From a virus: 30,081 nt of DNA. The position numbers and the translations under genes are program-made. A model generated the notes under the pieces. It was not told the DNA's origin. It made no database searches and saw only the letters and a list, made by a program, of their open reading frames with translations. The number at the start of each line of letters is the position of its first letter. The stretch's first letter is position 1. This document shows positions 7,872 through 16,470 of the stretch, in pieces. The stretch is from IMG/VR virus record IMGVR_UViG_3300032268_000535, positions 1 through 30,081 of that record; one strand, given 5' to 3'.

Positions 7872-8837
7872 ATGGCAGACAGAATCCAAAGACCATTAGT
7901 CACGATGCCCTGGAGCGAGAAGTACTATGCGGACGCAGAAAGGGCTCAGGCTGTTGAAGATGAAGATCGTCAACTTCGCGTTGAAATGCTGAAGCAAAAA
8001 CTCTATCCAGCAGACACTGCACAAAAGGCAGCGGAAGAATTAATGCAGACCACAGACTCGGCGAGAAGGGCTGCGCTAATGCAGACTCTTTACGAGACAA
8101 CTGGCACAACCACAATTCCAGGAACTAGCTTGAATGTTCCAGCCGGAACACCGGAAGAGGACCAGTATAACTATCTTGAAGGCATGATGGACAGAGTTGC
8201 CAGATACGAAAGAATGGCAGGACTAGAAACTGATCCGATCAAGAGGGACATGAAGATGAAGACGGTCGACATGGCAAAGAAGTCCATCCAGGCCAAAGGC
8301 AAGGAATTGACCGCTGCCGATGTCGCTTTTGAAATGAATGCCACCGACGCCTATAGGCTGGCAGACGAACTTGAGGACGTAGTTAAGAAATATGGCAATT
8401 ACGAAATATCAAATCCAGAAGGAAGCGCGGCCCTTCGCCAGAAACCTTATTTCCTTGCAGTGGCTTTAGCCAAGGCGCTTGACCCAGGATCTGTCGCAAG
8501 AGAAAGTGAAGTCAAATCATTCCTAGAGACGATGGCATTGGGAACAAGTCCGGTTGAGGTTCCCGGATTAGATCTGCCGATTGCTGGGCCAAGAACTGCG
8601 ACGACCCTCGAAGGAATTAAGATGCTTAGGGATCGACTTGACATTAAGGCCAACGACTACAAAAGAATTTCCGGCAGGACAATTGAATTGCCAAAGAGGA
8701 ACAGGGAAGACGCAACTGCTCCAACTCAGGCGCAACAATCGTACCAAGCACCAACGCAACAACAATCGCAACCGATGAGTCAGTCCGGATTTGGCGGATA
8801 CGATCCTCGCGCCCGAAGAGTAATCCCAAGCCGTTAG
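7872..8837 (+). CDS. Internal virion protein, function unknown
   Basis: This 321-residue protein is mostly charged helices (residues 15-60, 95-160). At about 195-215 it has AVALAKALDPGSVARESEV, a K-x-L-D-P-x-S-V-x-R-x-x-E pattern that recurs in phage virion proteins of this neighbourhood. The C-terminal 45 residues are low-complexity Gln/Pro/Ser (QAPTQQQSQPMSQ) ending in a basic tail. There are no enzymatic motifs. It lies between two putative core proteins, 4 bases after one and 6 before the next, and is probably co-packaged with them (inference). Confidence 0.6.
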   Translation: MADRIQRPLVTMPWSEKYYADAERAQAVEDEDRQLRVEMLKQKLYPADTAQKAAEELMQTTDSARRAALMQTLYETTGTTTIPGTSLNVPAGTPEEDQYNYLEGMMDRVARYERMAGLETDPIKRDMKMKTVDMAKKSIQAKGKELTAADVAFEMNATDAYRLADELEDVVKKYGNYEISNPEGSAALRQKPYFLAVALAKALDPGSVARESEVKSFLETMALGTSPVEVPGLDLPIAGPRTATTLEGIKMLRDRLDIKANDYKRISGRTIELPKRNREDATAPTQAQQSYQAPTQQQSQPMSQSGFGGYDPRARRVIPSR

Positions 8838-8843
8838 TCGGTC

Positions 8844-11800
8844 ATGGCCGACGAAATCATCCAGGATAAACGCGAGGCGGCAAACTATCTGCTTCGCCAG
8901 TATCGCGAAAATCCTCAGTTTGAGTTCACACAGGACGAGGCAAAGATCGTCCACGAATCGTATGAGGGCAAAGTCCGATTCGTAGATTCAAAACCAATAT
9001 TTGAGGACGAATTGACTTCTGCTGAATTCATTAGATCTCAAGACGAGTCAGATCCAAACTTTATAGCGAGTGAAGACGAGTTTCTTCTTCTAAAAAGAAC
9101 CGAACCCACATTCAGCAAGAAATTTGAAACCGGGTACGAGGGCGGGAAGCAGTACTTTAAAGATGCTTTTGGAAAGGCTGGGCAAGATATTGCAGAATAC
9201 TACAACAAGCCTATTGAGTTTGGTGACGAAATAAAGCCCCTCGCAACAGCAGCCGAGGCGCTAGCAAGAGGCACCATGGATCTTGGCACAACAGTAGCCG
9301 GGGCGTCAAAGTTTATCGAGAAGGTGCCTTACATGGCTGCCGGGGCGCTTGGCCTCCAGGCAGATTATAAATCGTACCTAAACCAAAAGACGATCGACCA
9401 AAACTATCAGATGCAGGCAGTTGACAAGATCAACGCCGAAAGAGCTCAGGGGAAAAGCATTATTGGATTGCCGAAGGAGTCGATCATGCCGGGGGTTGCA
9501 GAGGTTGGATCAATGTTCCTCGACCCCACAACATTTGCACCACTCGTCGGTCCAGGAGCGAAGGCTACATCCGCCGCGTCAAAAGCTAGCAGGGGATTAA
9601 GAGTTGGGACTAAGGTTGCCGAAGGAGTTGAAACTGGAGCTAGGGCTGTTGGGAACGTGATTGATCTTGGAGTCGAAAAGGTTGGGCAGGGCATCCAACG
9701 CGTTCTGCCTGGCGTAACTGCACCGAAGACTGCCGGAGCTATGGCTGCTGGAGCAGCTGCCGTTGGCATTCCAGGTGCATTCCCGGTCGGAGCCAAGATT
9801 GCCGCGACCAGGGCTGGAGCAGAGGTTGTAGAGAAAGGAGCCCAGGCCGCGAGGATTATGGGCGAAGAAGCAATGACAGGACCTTCTCGCATGAACCTTA
9901 TGCAGAGGGTTGCGAAGAATCAGAAGAATCCGGAATGGTTGCGCCGGGCTGCGAACACATCAGTTCTATCGTCTCCAATAACTGCCAAAACTGCTGAACT
10001 TGGACTAGACGTAGGGGTTGGATCGGCAAAGGGAGCGGTCGTTGGCGCGGGATTAGGTTACGTTGGGTCCGGTGGTGAAGAAGAGGGCATTGGTGGCGGA
10101 GTGGCAATTGGATCTAGGATGGGGGCAGTCGGAGGAGGATTTAGAGGAATTTCTCAACAGCCAGCCAGGAAAGCCCTGGCAAAGCAGGGTGACGTTAACA
10201 GGCTGCTTGCAAAACAGGCCGAGCTTGGGCTGGATGTAGAAAGCATAGCTAACTACATCCGTAAAGACAATCGTCCATTCCTAGACGCGGCGACCCTTCA
10301 GATGATGGACCCGAACGTCCAGGTCGAGTTCCATAATCGTGATTCTTTCATGAAGCCAGAAAATGCCGGGATCAACGCAGCGGGTGTAGTGAAAGGAGTT
10401 CCAGACAAAAGTGGAAAACTTAGGTTGCTGATAAACATGGACGACAAGAGGGCTTCGGGGGATACGGTGCGCCATGAGGCAACGCATATTATAACGAAGT
10501 CACCAGCAATCAATAAGTCTGAAGGTCGCATGGCAGTCATGGCGGAATATGGTCCGGAAGGTCTTCGCAAAAGAGGTAACGAGTACGCAAGAAAACTTAT
10601 TGAAGGCGAGCGCCAGGGCCGTGGATCTCCTACCGAAACCGAGGTGAGGGCAAAGGTGAACGAGCTTCGCGAGGGATCTCAAAGGGCAGAACCGGGGGCT
10701 GGAGACCTGGATTGGATTGCAGACGAAATTCTTGCCGAACAGTTTGTTGGAGAAACCCGAGGCAGAGATCTTGATTCTCTCCGGCGCAAAACTCTTCCGG
10801 GCACAGATCTGCTCTCGCTCCAGGAAGGATTCTTGGCCCCTGTTGGAAGGCTTTTGAATAAGTTCGGGATCGACACGACAGGGCCCAAGCCAACGAATAT
10901 TGACACGCTCTTTAAGGACAATCCCCTGGTCCCATCAAAGCAATTGCGTGAGCTCACGACAAGATGGTTCCGGGACCGCGACAAGTATCTTGACGGACTA
11001 GAGAAGGCAGAGAAGCAGAAGGACGTAACGCTCGTACCGGGGCCAGGGAACAGAAACCTAGCGAACAATCCAGCAATCCAATTCACTCGCAACAGGAAGA
11101 CAAATCTCGAGGAAAACGATTTTGCTGTCAGGTTCCCAGACGGCACCGTTCGAGCCAAAGACCCAGCATCGATCTTGGCGGTCGACAAGGCCAGGGTGGC
11201 GGACGTTGCCAAAATGTACGATCCCAACGCTGTCCTAGAGCGCGGGAGCCCCGAGTTTGGCGTCAAGATTCAGTCTGATGGCAAACCATACGTCGGTGGC
11301 AATACCCTCCCGGAGGGATTCTTTAACCTCGACAGTTTTAACGATTTCACGAAGGAAGTAGCCAAGACCCTCCAGGACAGTCGTCAGGAGGGTAAGACAT
11401 TTTCTGTCTGGTACCAAAAGATCGGCACAGGCGAGGATGGTAGCTGGGCTCAGTCTGTTAAGCGCGGACTAGGCAACATTAAGGTTGGACAATCCGAGAT
11501 CGCGTTCCTGGGTTGGCGCCTGTCTAAGGCCGGGAACATTTTGGCACAGGCAGTGGACATATCTGCCCTGCGCGGTCGCATGCTGGATTTTGCCAGGAGT
11601 GGCAAGGGCCGGATCAACGAGGTGTGGGGCGGAGACTTGGCCTCATACGAGAAGGACGTCATGCAGTACCTGGATAACCATGCCAACGAAAGGCCGGGGG
11701 AGACAGGGATCGGCATCGATAAGCGCAACGCAATCAACTACCTATTCGGCATCACAAACATTGCCAACAAAGATGCTAATCCAATGTACGCCACCGAAGG

Positions 11801-13859
11801 GCGACCCCCGGGGAGCCTGGTCAAATCTTATCGCCTAGACCGTATCGCCAACTCTCGCGATACCGGACGCACAGGATTCTTTTTCGATTACCAGAAGCAG
11901 GCTGCGAACTTGGCCCCGGGAGAGAGGTTTGCTCCGGCGGAGGCCCCAGCAAAAACTCCTTTAACCGACGAAGAGTTTACCGCAACGCTTCGTAAGGCAG
12001 CTGGCGATCCAGAGAAAAACCTTAACCTTCGGCTTGCAAGACGAGAAGGTACTGGTGTGGCAAAGAATAAACTTACTGAATTTACTACCAGAGATGGAAA
12101 GCCAATTGTAATTGGATCTAGCGCTGAAGATGGTGGTAAACCATTTTCTGCCTGGCAACGAGAAACAAACGCATGGCTGACTTCCGACGAAATCGGCAAA
12201 TTTCGCAAATGGTACGACGACTTGCCACAGGAATTCAGAGGAAGGTTTGATGAAGACCCCGGGCGTTACATGGTTTCATGGCTTGCTGGCCAACAGAACG
12301 CATCTCCAGGCCAGGCTCTTGGAATTATGTTTAGGGCCATGGATAGGATCGATGGCATCATCAGCGTTAACGAAAAGACAGGAAAACTTCTCAAGGGTGG
12401 ACTTGCCGACGACAAGGTAGAGGCAATTCTGCGAGGGAAAACCCCAGAGGGTGGGTATGGGCCTAAGTTAACAGATTTTGCAGATGCCGGGCTTGGCAGA
12501 TCGTCACGATCGTTTATGGGAGACGACCCCAGGGGGGGACAACCTTTTGTAGCGGATGTTCACACTGGACGCGATAGTGGTCACGTCGATCAGCAAACAT
12601 TGACTCGATTAATTTCCCTTTCTGAAGACAACAATCTTTTCATGAATGGCAAGCCAGTTTCGCTCAAAGCATCTGAATTCAAGGTTGTTTCGGCCAATGG
12701 GAAAACAACGAAGGTTCCTGAGAAAGTGGTAATTCAGCAACCCGGTGAAAAATCTTCTACAATTTTTGCTGACATGCGCGGGAGCCCCGGAGCAAATCAA
12801 TATGAGGGAATTTCGGTTTGGGGTAATAAACTCACAGATTTTCTGAATGAACAAAACTGGGAAGGAGGCAATTGGAAACCCGCCCAGGCGCAGGCTGTTG
12901 GATGGATGAGAATATTGCGTCAATACGGACTTAACGAAGGAACGTCTGAGGGCTCGTTCCGGACGAACACAAGAGACATTTATGCTGAAGTTAACTACAG
13001 TTCCGGAGCAGTTCTGCCAAGGATGTTTCCAGAATTTGGAAAACTTACGCCAGATCAACAGGCTTCAATTACTTCTTCTGTAATAGAAAAGACGGTAAAT
13101 GATCTCGTCGGAATTATTGGCGGATCTCTGAGGAAGGTAAGCATCACATCCGGGAAGGGTTATTTTGGTGGAGAGGCATCTCCGGCAATGATGATTCGGG
13201 CAATGGGCAGCAAGGAAGTAGCCGACATGCTTACGGTCGGTCTGGCGTATGTCTCTGAGCAGACCATGGCAATGTCTGTTATCAATGGGCAGGGAGGAAA
13301 GGCGAGTAATGGAATTTACATTCGCAAACTTGATAAAACTCCATTCACCCAGGAAAATCTTAATGCCTTGGCAAAAATGGATCAGATCAAGGGCATGAAT
13401 GCATTTCCTGTGGACGGATATGACACAATTTTCATTGCAGATGCGGGGAAGGATTTCGCTCCAAAGGGATTTACAGAGGAAAAAGCAATTTCCCTTAGAG
13501 ACGTGATGGCTAAATGGGTGCGAGAACAAGGCTTGGGCAAGGTTGACATTAGGCCGACTCCGTGCAAGATTGAGTCCTATGGCCAGAATTATAGAGAACA
13601 ACCCTCCGGAAATTCATTCCTTCGTCTTTTTGACGCCAGAGGAGGCGGTAAAAGAATTCGGAGGCTCATTCAGTATCGTGGGGAATATGTCAAAAACCTC
13701 AGAAAAGCCTTTGCCGAGTTTGCCCCAGAGCAACCAATCGGAAGAGAAGATCCAGAAATCAGATCAAAGATAACTGAAGCTCAAAAAGAAATTCTGCTTG
13801 AGGTAGAGCTCAATCGCAGAAGGCTTGAAAAAATAAAAGCAGAAGAGGCTAAAAAATGA
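8844..13859 (+). CDS. Giant internal virion/ejection protein with zincin-type metalloprotease motif
   Basis: At 1671 residues this is by far the largest gene in the window. Residues 1-110 are acidic and helical. Residues about 220-430 are Gly/Ala-rich and hydrophobic (GAMAAGAAAVGIPGAFPVGA, GAVVGAGLGYVG), as in T7 gp16-like proteins that enter membranes. Residues 543-549 read RHEATHI, an HExxH zinc site with H544, E545 and H548. A downstream DWIADEILAEQF (E628, E632) could supply the third ligand, as in gluzincins. Residues about 870-1500 contain blocks such as VWYQKIGTGEDGSWAQ and FVADVHTGRDSG, reminiscent of large phage polyvalent proteins. The end is a charged coiled coil. A role in ejection, wall or membrane penetration, or host protein cleavage is inferred. 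The next gene on the other strand ends 2 bases beyond its stop. Confidence 0.72.
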   Translation: MADEIIQDKREAANYLLRQYRENPQFEFTQDEAKIVHESYEGKVRFVDSKPIFEDELTSAEFIRSQDESDPNFIASEDEFLLLKRTEPTFSKKFETGYEGGKQYFKDAFGKAGQDIAEYYNKPIEFGDEIKPLATAAEALARGTMDLGTTVAGASKFIEKVPYMAAGALGLQADYKSYLNQKTIDQNYQMQAVDKINAERAQGKSIIGLPKESIMPGVAEVGSMFLDPTTFAPLVGPGAKATSAASKASRGLRVGTKVAEGVETGARAVGNVIDLGVEKVGQGIQRVLPGVTAPKTAGAMAAGAAAVGIPGAFPVGAKIAATRAGAEVVEKGAQAARIMGEEAMTGPSRMNLMQRVAKNQKNPEWLRRAANTSVLSSPITAKTAELGLDVGVGSAKGAVVGAGLGYVGSGGEEEGIGGGVAIGSRMGAVGGGFRGISQQPARKALAKQGDVNRLLAKQAELGLDVESIANYIRKDNRPFLDAATLQMMDPNVQVEFHNRDSFMKPENAGINAAGVVKGVPDKSGKLRLLINMDDKRASGDTVRHEATHIITKSPAINKSEGRMAVMAEYGPEGLRKRGNEYARKLIEGERQGRGSPTETEVRAKVNELREGSQRAEPGAGDLDWIADEILAEQFVGETRGRDLDSLRRKTLPGTDLLSLQEGFLAPVGRLLNKFGIDTTGPKPTNIDTLFKDNPLVPSKQLRELTTRWFRDRDKYLDGLEKAEKQKDVTLVPGPGNRNLANNPAIQFTRNRKTNLEENDFAVRFPDGTVRAKDPASILAVDKARVADVAKMYDPNAVLERGSPEFGVKIQSDGKPYVGGNTLPEGFFNLDSFNDFTKEVAKTLQDSRQEGKTFSVWYQKIGTGEDGSWAQSVKRGLGNIKVGQSEIAFLGWRLSKAGNILAQAVDISALRGRMLDFARSGKGRINEVWGGDLASYEKDVMQYLDNHANERPGETGIGIDKRNAINYLFGITNIANKDANPMYATEGRPPGSLVKSYRLDRIANSRDTGRTGFFFDYQKQAANLAPGERFAPAEAPAKTPLTDEEFTATLRKAAGDPEKNLNLRLARREGTGVAKNKLTEFTTRDGKPIVIGSSAEDGGKPFSAWQRETNAWLTSDEIGKFRKWYDDLPQEFRGRFDEDPGRYMVSWLAGQQNASPGQALGIMFRAMDRIDGIISVNEKTGKLLKGGLADDKVEAILRGKTPEGGYGPKLTDFADAGLGRSSRSFMGDDPRGGQPFVADVHTGRDSGHVDQQTLTRLISLSEDNNLFMNGKPVSLKASEFKVVSANGKTTKVPEKVVIQQPGEKSSTIFADMRGSPGANQYEGISVWGNKLTDFLNEQNWEGGNWKPAQAQAVGWMRILRQYGLNEGTSEGSFRTNTRDIYAEVNYSSGAVLPRMFPEFGKLTPDQQASITSSVIEKTVNDLVGIIGGSLRKVSITSGKGYFGGEASPAMMIRAMGSKEVADMLTVGLAYVSEQTMAMSVINGQGGKASNGIYIRKLDKTPFTQENLNALAKMDQIKGMNAFPVDGYDTIFIADAGKDFAPKGFTEEKAISLRDVMAKWVREQGLGKVDIRPTPCKIESYGQNYREQPSGNSFLRLFDARGGGKRIRRLIQYRGEYVKNLRKAFAEFAPEQPIGREDPEIRSKITEAQKEILLEVELNRRRLEKIKAEEAKK

Positions 13860-13861
13860 CC

Positions 13862-14134
13862 TCACTCGACGTCTTTGAGCCTATCGGTCAACCCGGAGAA
13901 TCTACCGCGGGAATCAAACACGGTTCCGTCCTTTGTAATGAAACCGTCAAATCTTCCGCTCCGATTGCTAACCCAACCCCTGTTCCTGGAAACCATTCCG
14001 TCAATAGCCCCTGTTCTTGTTGTGCGAATACCCCGATCCAACATGCCGGAGTAGGTTCCTGTCTCGTCCAGGAGGAGATCCCCGGCGAAACAACGACTGA
14101 GTGATAATGCTGTAACCAATAGGATTTTCTTCAT
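13862..14134 (-). CDS. Secreted repeat protein, possibly 4-fold beta-flower type; only minus-strand gene
   Basis: The protein has 90 residues from the ATG at 14134-14132; an in-frame ATG at 14185 would add 17. It begins MKKILLVTALSLSRCFAGD, a clear signal peptide with likely cleavage after CFA or nearby. The mature part is about four short repeats of the pattern G-x(2-3)-G-[FMY]-[ILV] (GTYSGMLDRG, GAIDGMVSRN, GRFDGFITKD, GRFSGLTDR). This resembles the small 4-fold beta-flower proteins built from D-x-x-G-x-x-x-G-[FY]-[IV] units. It exactly fills the space between two + genes: 2 bases from the stop of the giant protein gene, and its start shares CATG with the start of the muralytic gene. A TAGAAT box ends 7 bases upstream of its ATG, so transcription could be leaderless. 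The overlapping + frame (13856-14104) is the competing reading. Confidence 0.6.
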   Translation of the reverse strand: MKKILLVTALSLSRCFAGDLLLDETGTYSGMLDRGIRTTRTGAIDGMVSRNRGWVSNRSGRFDGFITKDGTVFDSRGRFSGLTDRLKDVE

Positions 14135-14957
14135 GGCAAACATTCTAACACAGATCCCCGAACTAAGCGCAAGCAGAAATTTCACCCCATTTGGGGCCGG
14201 GGAATTCGACAGGCAAAACGTATCCAGACCGATGCGGGAGCCACAGAGGGCGGGGTGGACCGACGAGAAGGGTCAGCGCCTGGTCGCAATGTCGGATCGT
14301 ATGCGGTCGGCTGCGACGATGGATGATATCCGGGCAGAGACAACACAAAGAGCAATGGAGGACGAAGTGAGTAAAAATATTATGCAGGATCAAAACTTAA
14401 TGGGGCCGAAGGTCCCGAAGAACGAATACGACTCAGCCCTGGCAACAGTCGACATGGAAGCTAGGAAGGACAAGTCCGGGAACGTCATGGTCTACAATCT
14501 TCCTTCCGGGGATATGGGCGGAAGCTACGAGGTCGCCGGGATAAACGACAAGTACCATCCAGCGGCCGCCGAGATGCTGAAGAATCTTCCGGCAGGGGAG
14601 CGCAGGGACGCAGCTGCCAGGTACGTCGTAGAATATACCAAGCCTTTCACGTCTAAACTTCCTGAGCCTTACCGACCATTCTTCCAGGATCTGGCATTCA
14701 ACCGCGGGGTAGGAGGGGCAACAAAGTTCCTGCAACGCGCGATCGGGGTTAAGGATGACGGAGCGCTTGGGCCTCAGACGCTCAAGGCCCTGGAAGGACT
14801 GAACCCATCAGAGGTAATGAGGAACGTTTCTGTCGAGCAGATGACCTACGAGAGAAGGCTTGCGGAGCAGAACCCGGAACGTAAAAAGTTTCTCAATGGT
14901 CTCCAGAATAGAGTCTCGAACAGATATCGACTTTTCGGGAATGCTCCAACCGGGTAA
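14133..14957 (+). CDS. Virion-associated peptidoglycan hydrolase, GH108/PG-binding_3-like
   Basis: The protein has 274 residues. Residues 1-100 are a polar virion-type leader (RQNVSRPMREPQRAGWTDEK). The C-terminal domain (about 105-270) shows the GH108-type lysozyme architecture: VDMEARKDKSG with a possible catalytic Glu, a Gly-rich strand pair (GGSYEVAGIND), then the peptidoglycan-binding 3 block LAFNRGVGGATKFLQRAIGV (about 185-205) and DGALGPQT (about 208-216). The usual EGG...GGxTxxGIT signature is replaced by a divergent version. The enzyme would cut the cell wall during entry or lysis. No signal peptide or membrane segment is seen, and its place after the internal virion genes favours a virion role. 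The start ATG follows AGGA by 8 bases. Confidence 0.68.
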   Translation: MANILTQIPELSASRNFTPFGAGEFDRQNVSRPMREPQRAGWTDEKGQRLVAMSDRMRSAATMDDIRAETTQRAMEDEVSKNIMQDQNLMGPKVPKNEYDSALATVDMEARKDKSGNVMVYNLPSGDMGGSYEVAGINDKYHPAAAEMLKNLPAGERRDAAARYVVEYTKPFTSKLPEPYRPFFQDLAFNRGVGGATKFLQRAIGVKDDGALGPQTLKALEGLNPSEVMRNVSVEQMTYERRLAEQNPERKKFLNGLQNRVSNRYRLFGNAPTG

Positions 14958-15330
14958 TCGTCAGACAGGAGCGGTTGGAGTCGCCAGGGTAATCGCAGGA
15001 CTCCTCGCTTCCGGGTGGAATGTGTTGACCCCATTTGAGGACAACGCCGGATACGATATTGTCGCAGAGAAAGATGGAAAATTCAAAAGAATCCAGGTCA
15101 AGTCGTGCGGATCTCCAAGGTTGCACAGTAGTGGCAGAAGGGGCCCGAGCTACAAGTTCAGCACCGGGCGCGGAGTCGACAAGAGAAAGTACGGCAAGTG
15201 CATCGACCTAATATTCCTAGTCGCGCTGGATAAAGATTTACTGTGGGTATTTGATTCAAACAAAATAAAAGCGACACGTTGCGCTTCTCCAGAGGACTCA
15301 ATTGCCTGGATGAGCCTGTCGAAGATATAG
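14941..15330 (+). CDS. PD-(D/E)XK endonuclease (group I intron endonuclease-like family)
   Basis: The protein has 129 residues from the ATG at 14941, overlapping the muralytic gene by 17 bases; an in-frame ATG at 14896 would overlap more. The order of elements fits a small PD-(D/E)XK fold: helix GAVGVARVIAGLLASGW, the strand with VLTPFEDNAGYDIVAE (D39), then RIQVKS (Q52-V-K54 as the (E/Q)xK), then an Arg/Lys-rich Ser/Gly loop and strand IDLIFLVALD. The Gln in place of Glu is common in this subfamily. The role is DNA cleavage; it may act as a homing-type or recombination nuclease. It ends the late block just before an untranscribed-looking gap. Confidence 0.72.
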   Translation: MLQPGNRQTGAVGVARVIAGLLASGWNVLTPFEDNAGYDIVAEKDGKFKRIQVKSCGSPRLHSSGRRGPSYKFSTGRGVDKRKYGKCIDLIFLVALDKDLLWVFDSNKIKATRCASPEDSIAWMSLSKI

Positions 15331-15425
15331 TAAGTCAAGCTAATTAATAATCCCCAAAAATAATGTATTGACCTGACTGCCATGTTTCTGGCAGAGTCCG
15401 GTGATCTTGAAACAAGGAGGTCACC
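15331..15425 (+). promoter_or_regulatory. Intergenic control region with small hairpin and strong ribosome-binding site
   Basis: These 95 bases separate the late block from the recombination/early block. An AT-rich stretch leads to TGTATTGACC at 15364-15373 (TTGACC could be a -35 box; no good -10 is seen at 17 bases). A perfect 6-bp hairpin CTGCCA/TGGCAG (15377-15382 / 15389-15394, loop 6) follows, with no T-run, so it is not a simple terminator and may be an operator. A near-perfect Shine-Dalgarno AAGGAGGT (15414-15421) ends 4 bases before the ATG at 15426. Confidence 0.4.
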
Positions 15426-15839
15426 ATGGGCGGAGGAAAGATGTCACGCAACAAGGGGAAGCGCGGTGAGCGCGAGGTCTCAAGCCTGCTCAGTGAGGCT
15501 GGATGGAAGGCTAGGCGCGCCCAGCAGTTCTGCGGGTCGCCGGATGGGGGAGCTAGTGATGTACTGGTCGAATCAGAATTCTGGCCCTACCACATCGAGG
15601 TCAAGTACTGCCAGCAAACCAAAATTTACGATTGGATGCAACAATCTTCCAACGATTCAAAAACTGGTAAGACGCCTATCGTGTGCCATCGAAGAAATCA
15701 AACCGAATGGCACGTCACAATGAAATTTAAGGATTGGATCGATTTAGTAAACAATAGTCTTCCGATCGTGTTGCCAGCAGTCACACACGCAAAAGACATT
15801 CATCAGACTTCACCTCAGATAAACCCAAATAAACCATAA
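15426..15839 (+). CDS. PD-(D/E)XK nuclease, Holliday-junction-resolvase-like
   Basis: The protein has 137 residues. RNKGKRGEREVSSLLSEAGW (about residues 7-26) is the N-terminal helix typical of Hjr/VRR-NUC-type enzymes. GGASDVLV gives D45, and YHIEVKYCQ gives E58-V-K60, completing the PD-(D/E)XK core, and a helix KIYDWMQQSSND and strand PIVCHRRN follow. It would resolve or cut branched phage DNA. There are two credible starts: ATG 15426 behind AAGGAGGT, and ATG 15441 (M6) behind GGAGGAAAG. The first is chosen for the stronger ribosome site. It heads the module with SSB and RecB-like nuclease. Confidence 0.75.
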   Translation: MGGGKMSRNKGKRGEREVSSLLSEAGWKARRAQQFCGSPDGGASDVLVESEFWPYHIEVKYCQQTKIYDWMQQSSNDSKTGKTPIVCHRRNQTEWHVTMKFKDWIDLVNNSLPIVLPAVTHAKDIHQTSPQINPNKP

Positions 15840-15852
15840 AGGAGACACACAT

Positions 15853-16470
15853 ATGGCACTAGTACTAAGCGAAAACACAATGAAAGAAAGACCCCTGGTG
15901 GAAGCGGGAGCGCATCCTGCAATCTGCTATTCGGTCATTGACCTTGGAACCCAAAAGAGCACCTACCAAGGTGAGACGAAGGAGTTGAAGAAGATCCGGA
16001 TCGCGTTTGAGATCTGCGATCAGAACGACGACTTTGAGCAAGTAGAGAATGGTAAGGTCACCATCATCAAAAAGCCGTTGGTATGTTCCGCGGAGTTTAC
16101 CGCGTCGATCGGACCGAAGGCGTCGCTTCGGAAGTTCGTTGAAGGTTGGCTAGGATCGGCGCTCAACGCGAAGCAACTTGCATCGTTCAAAGTGACGGAC
16201 TTCCTTGGGAAGTCAGCACTGCTCAACGTAGTCCACAAGGTTAGTCAGACGTCTGGCAAGACCTACGCTGCGATCGGATCGGCATCCAAATTGCCCAAGG
16301 GCATGGTCGTTCCTGAGCGCGTAAACAATCTTGTCTCATACGAGATTGAACAGGGCCAGGGTGGCGAATTCCCTAGCCTGCCTAAGTGGCTCCGGGAGAA
16401 AATCCTGTTGTCGAAAGAGTTGATCGGGACCAAGTCTCCAGAGTCGTCCGACGACGGAGCACCGTTCTAA
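15853..16470 (+). CDS. Single-stranded DNA-binding-like protein (phage DUF669/SSB-type)
   Basis: The protein has 205 residues. The N-terminal 150 residues look like the phage OB-fold-type proteins found beside RecB-like nucleases (GAHPAICYSVIDLGTQ, KKIRIAFEI, ASLRKFVEGWLGSALNA, LLNVVHKVSQTSGKTYAAI, LPKGM). The C-terminus ends SPESSDDGAPF: an acidic tail with terminal Pro-Phe, as in bacterial SSB (DDDIPF) and T7 gp2.5. That tail recruits partners in those proteins. It likely coats ssDNA in replication or recombination. AAAGGAG lies 8 bases before the ATG, and the preceding leader TAAACCATAAA is repeated before 22458. Confidence 0.75.
   Translation: MALVLSENTMKERPLVEAGAHPAICYSVIDLGTQKSTYQGETKELKKIRIAFEICDQNDDFEQVENGKVTIIKKPLVCSAEFTASIGPKASLRKFVEGWLGSALNAKQLASFKVTDFLGKSALLNVVHKVSQTSGKTYAAIGSASKLPKGMVVPERVNNLVSYEIEQGQGGEFPSLPKWLREKILLSKELIGTKSPESSDDGAPF

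Noticed and set aside
10679-11266. A 195-codon minus-strand frame inside the giant virion gene
   Set aside because: It has Ser/Arg/Pro-rich shadow composition, no motif, and lies inside a continuous, motif-bearing + gene.
13856-14104. An 82-codon + frame overlapping the end of the giant virion gene by ATGA
   Set aside because: It covers almost the same bases as the minus-strand gene, has a low-complexity Pro/Cys/Ser composition without any motif, while the opposite strand gives a signal peptide and regular repeats and fits the gap exactly. Not fully excluded, since the ATGA junction is typical here.
15377-15394. Hairpin CTGCCA/TGGCAG as a rho-independent terminator
   Set aside because: Only 6 bp with no following T-run; listed as an operator-like element instead.
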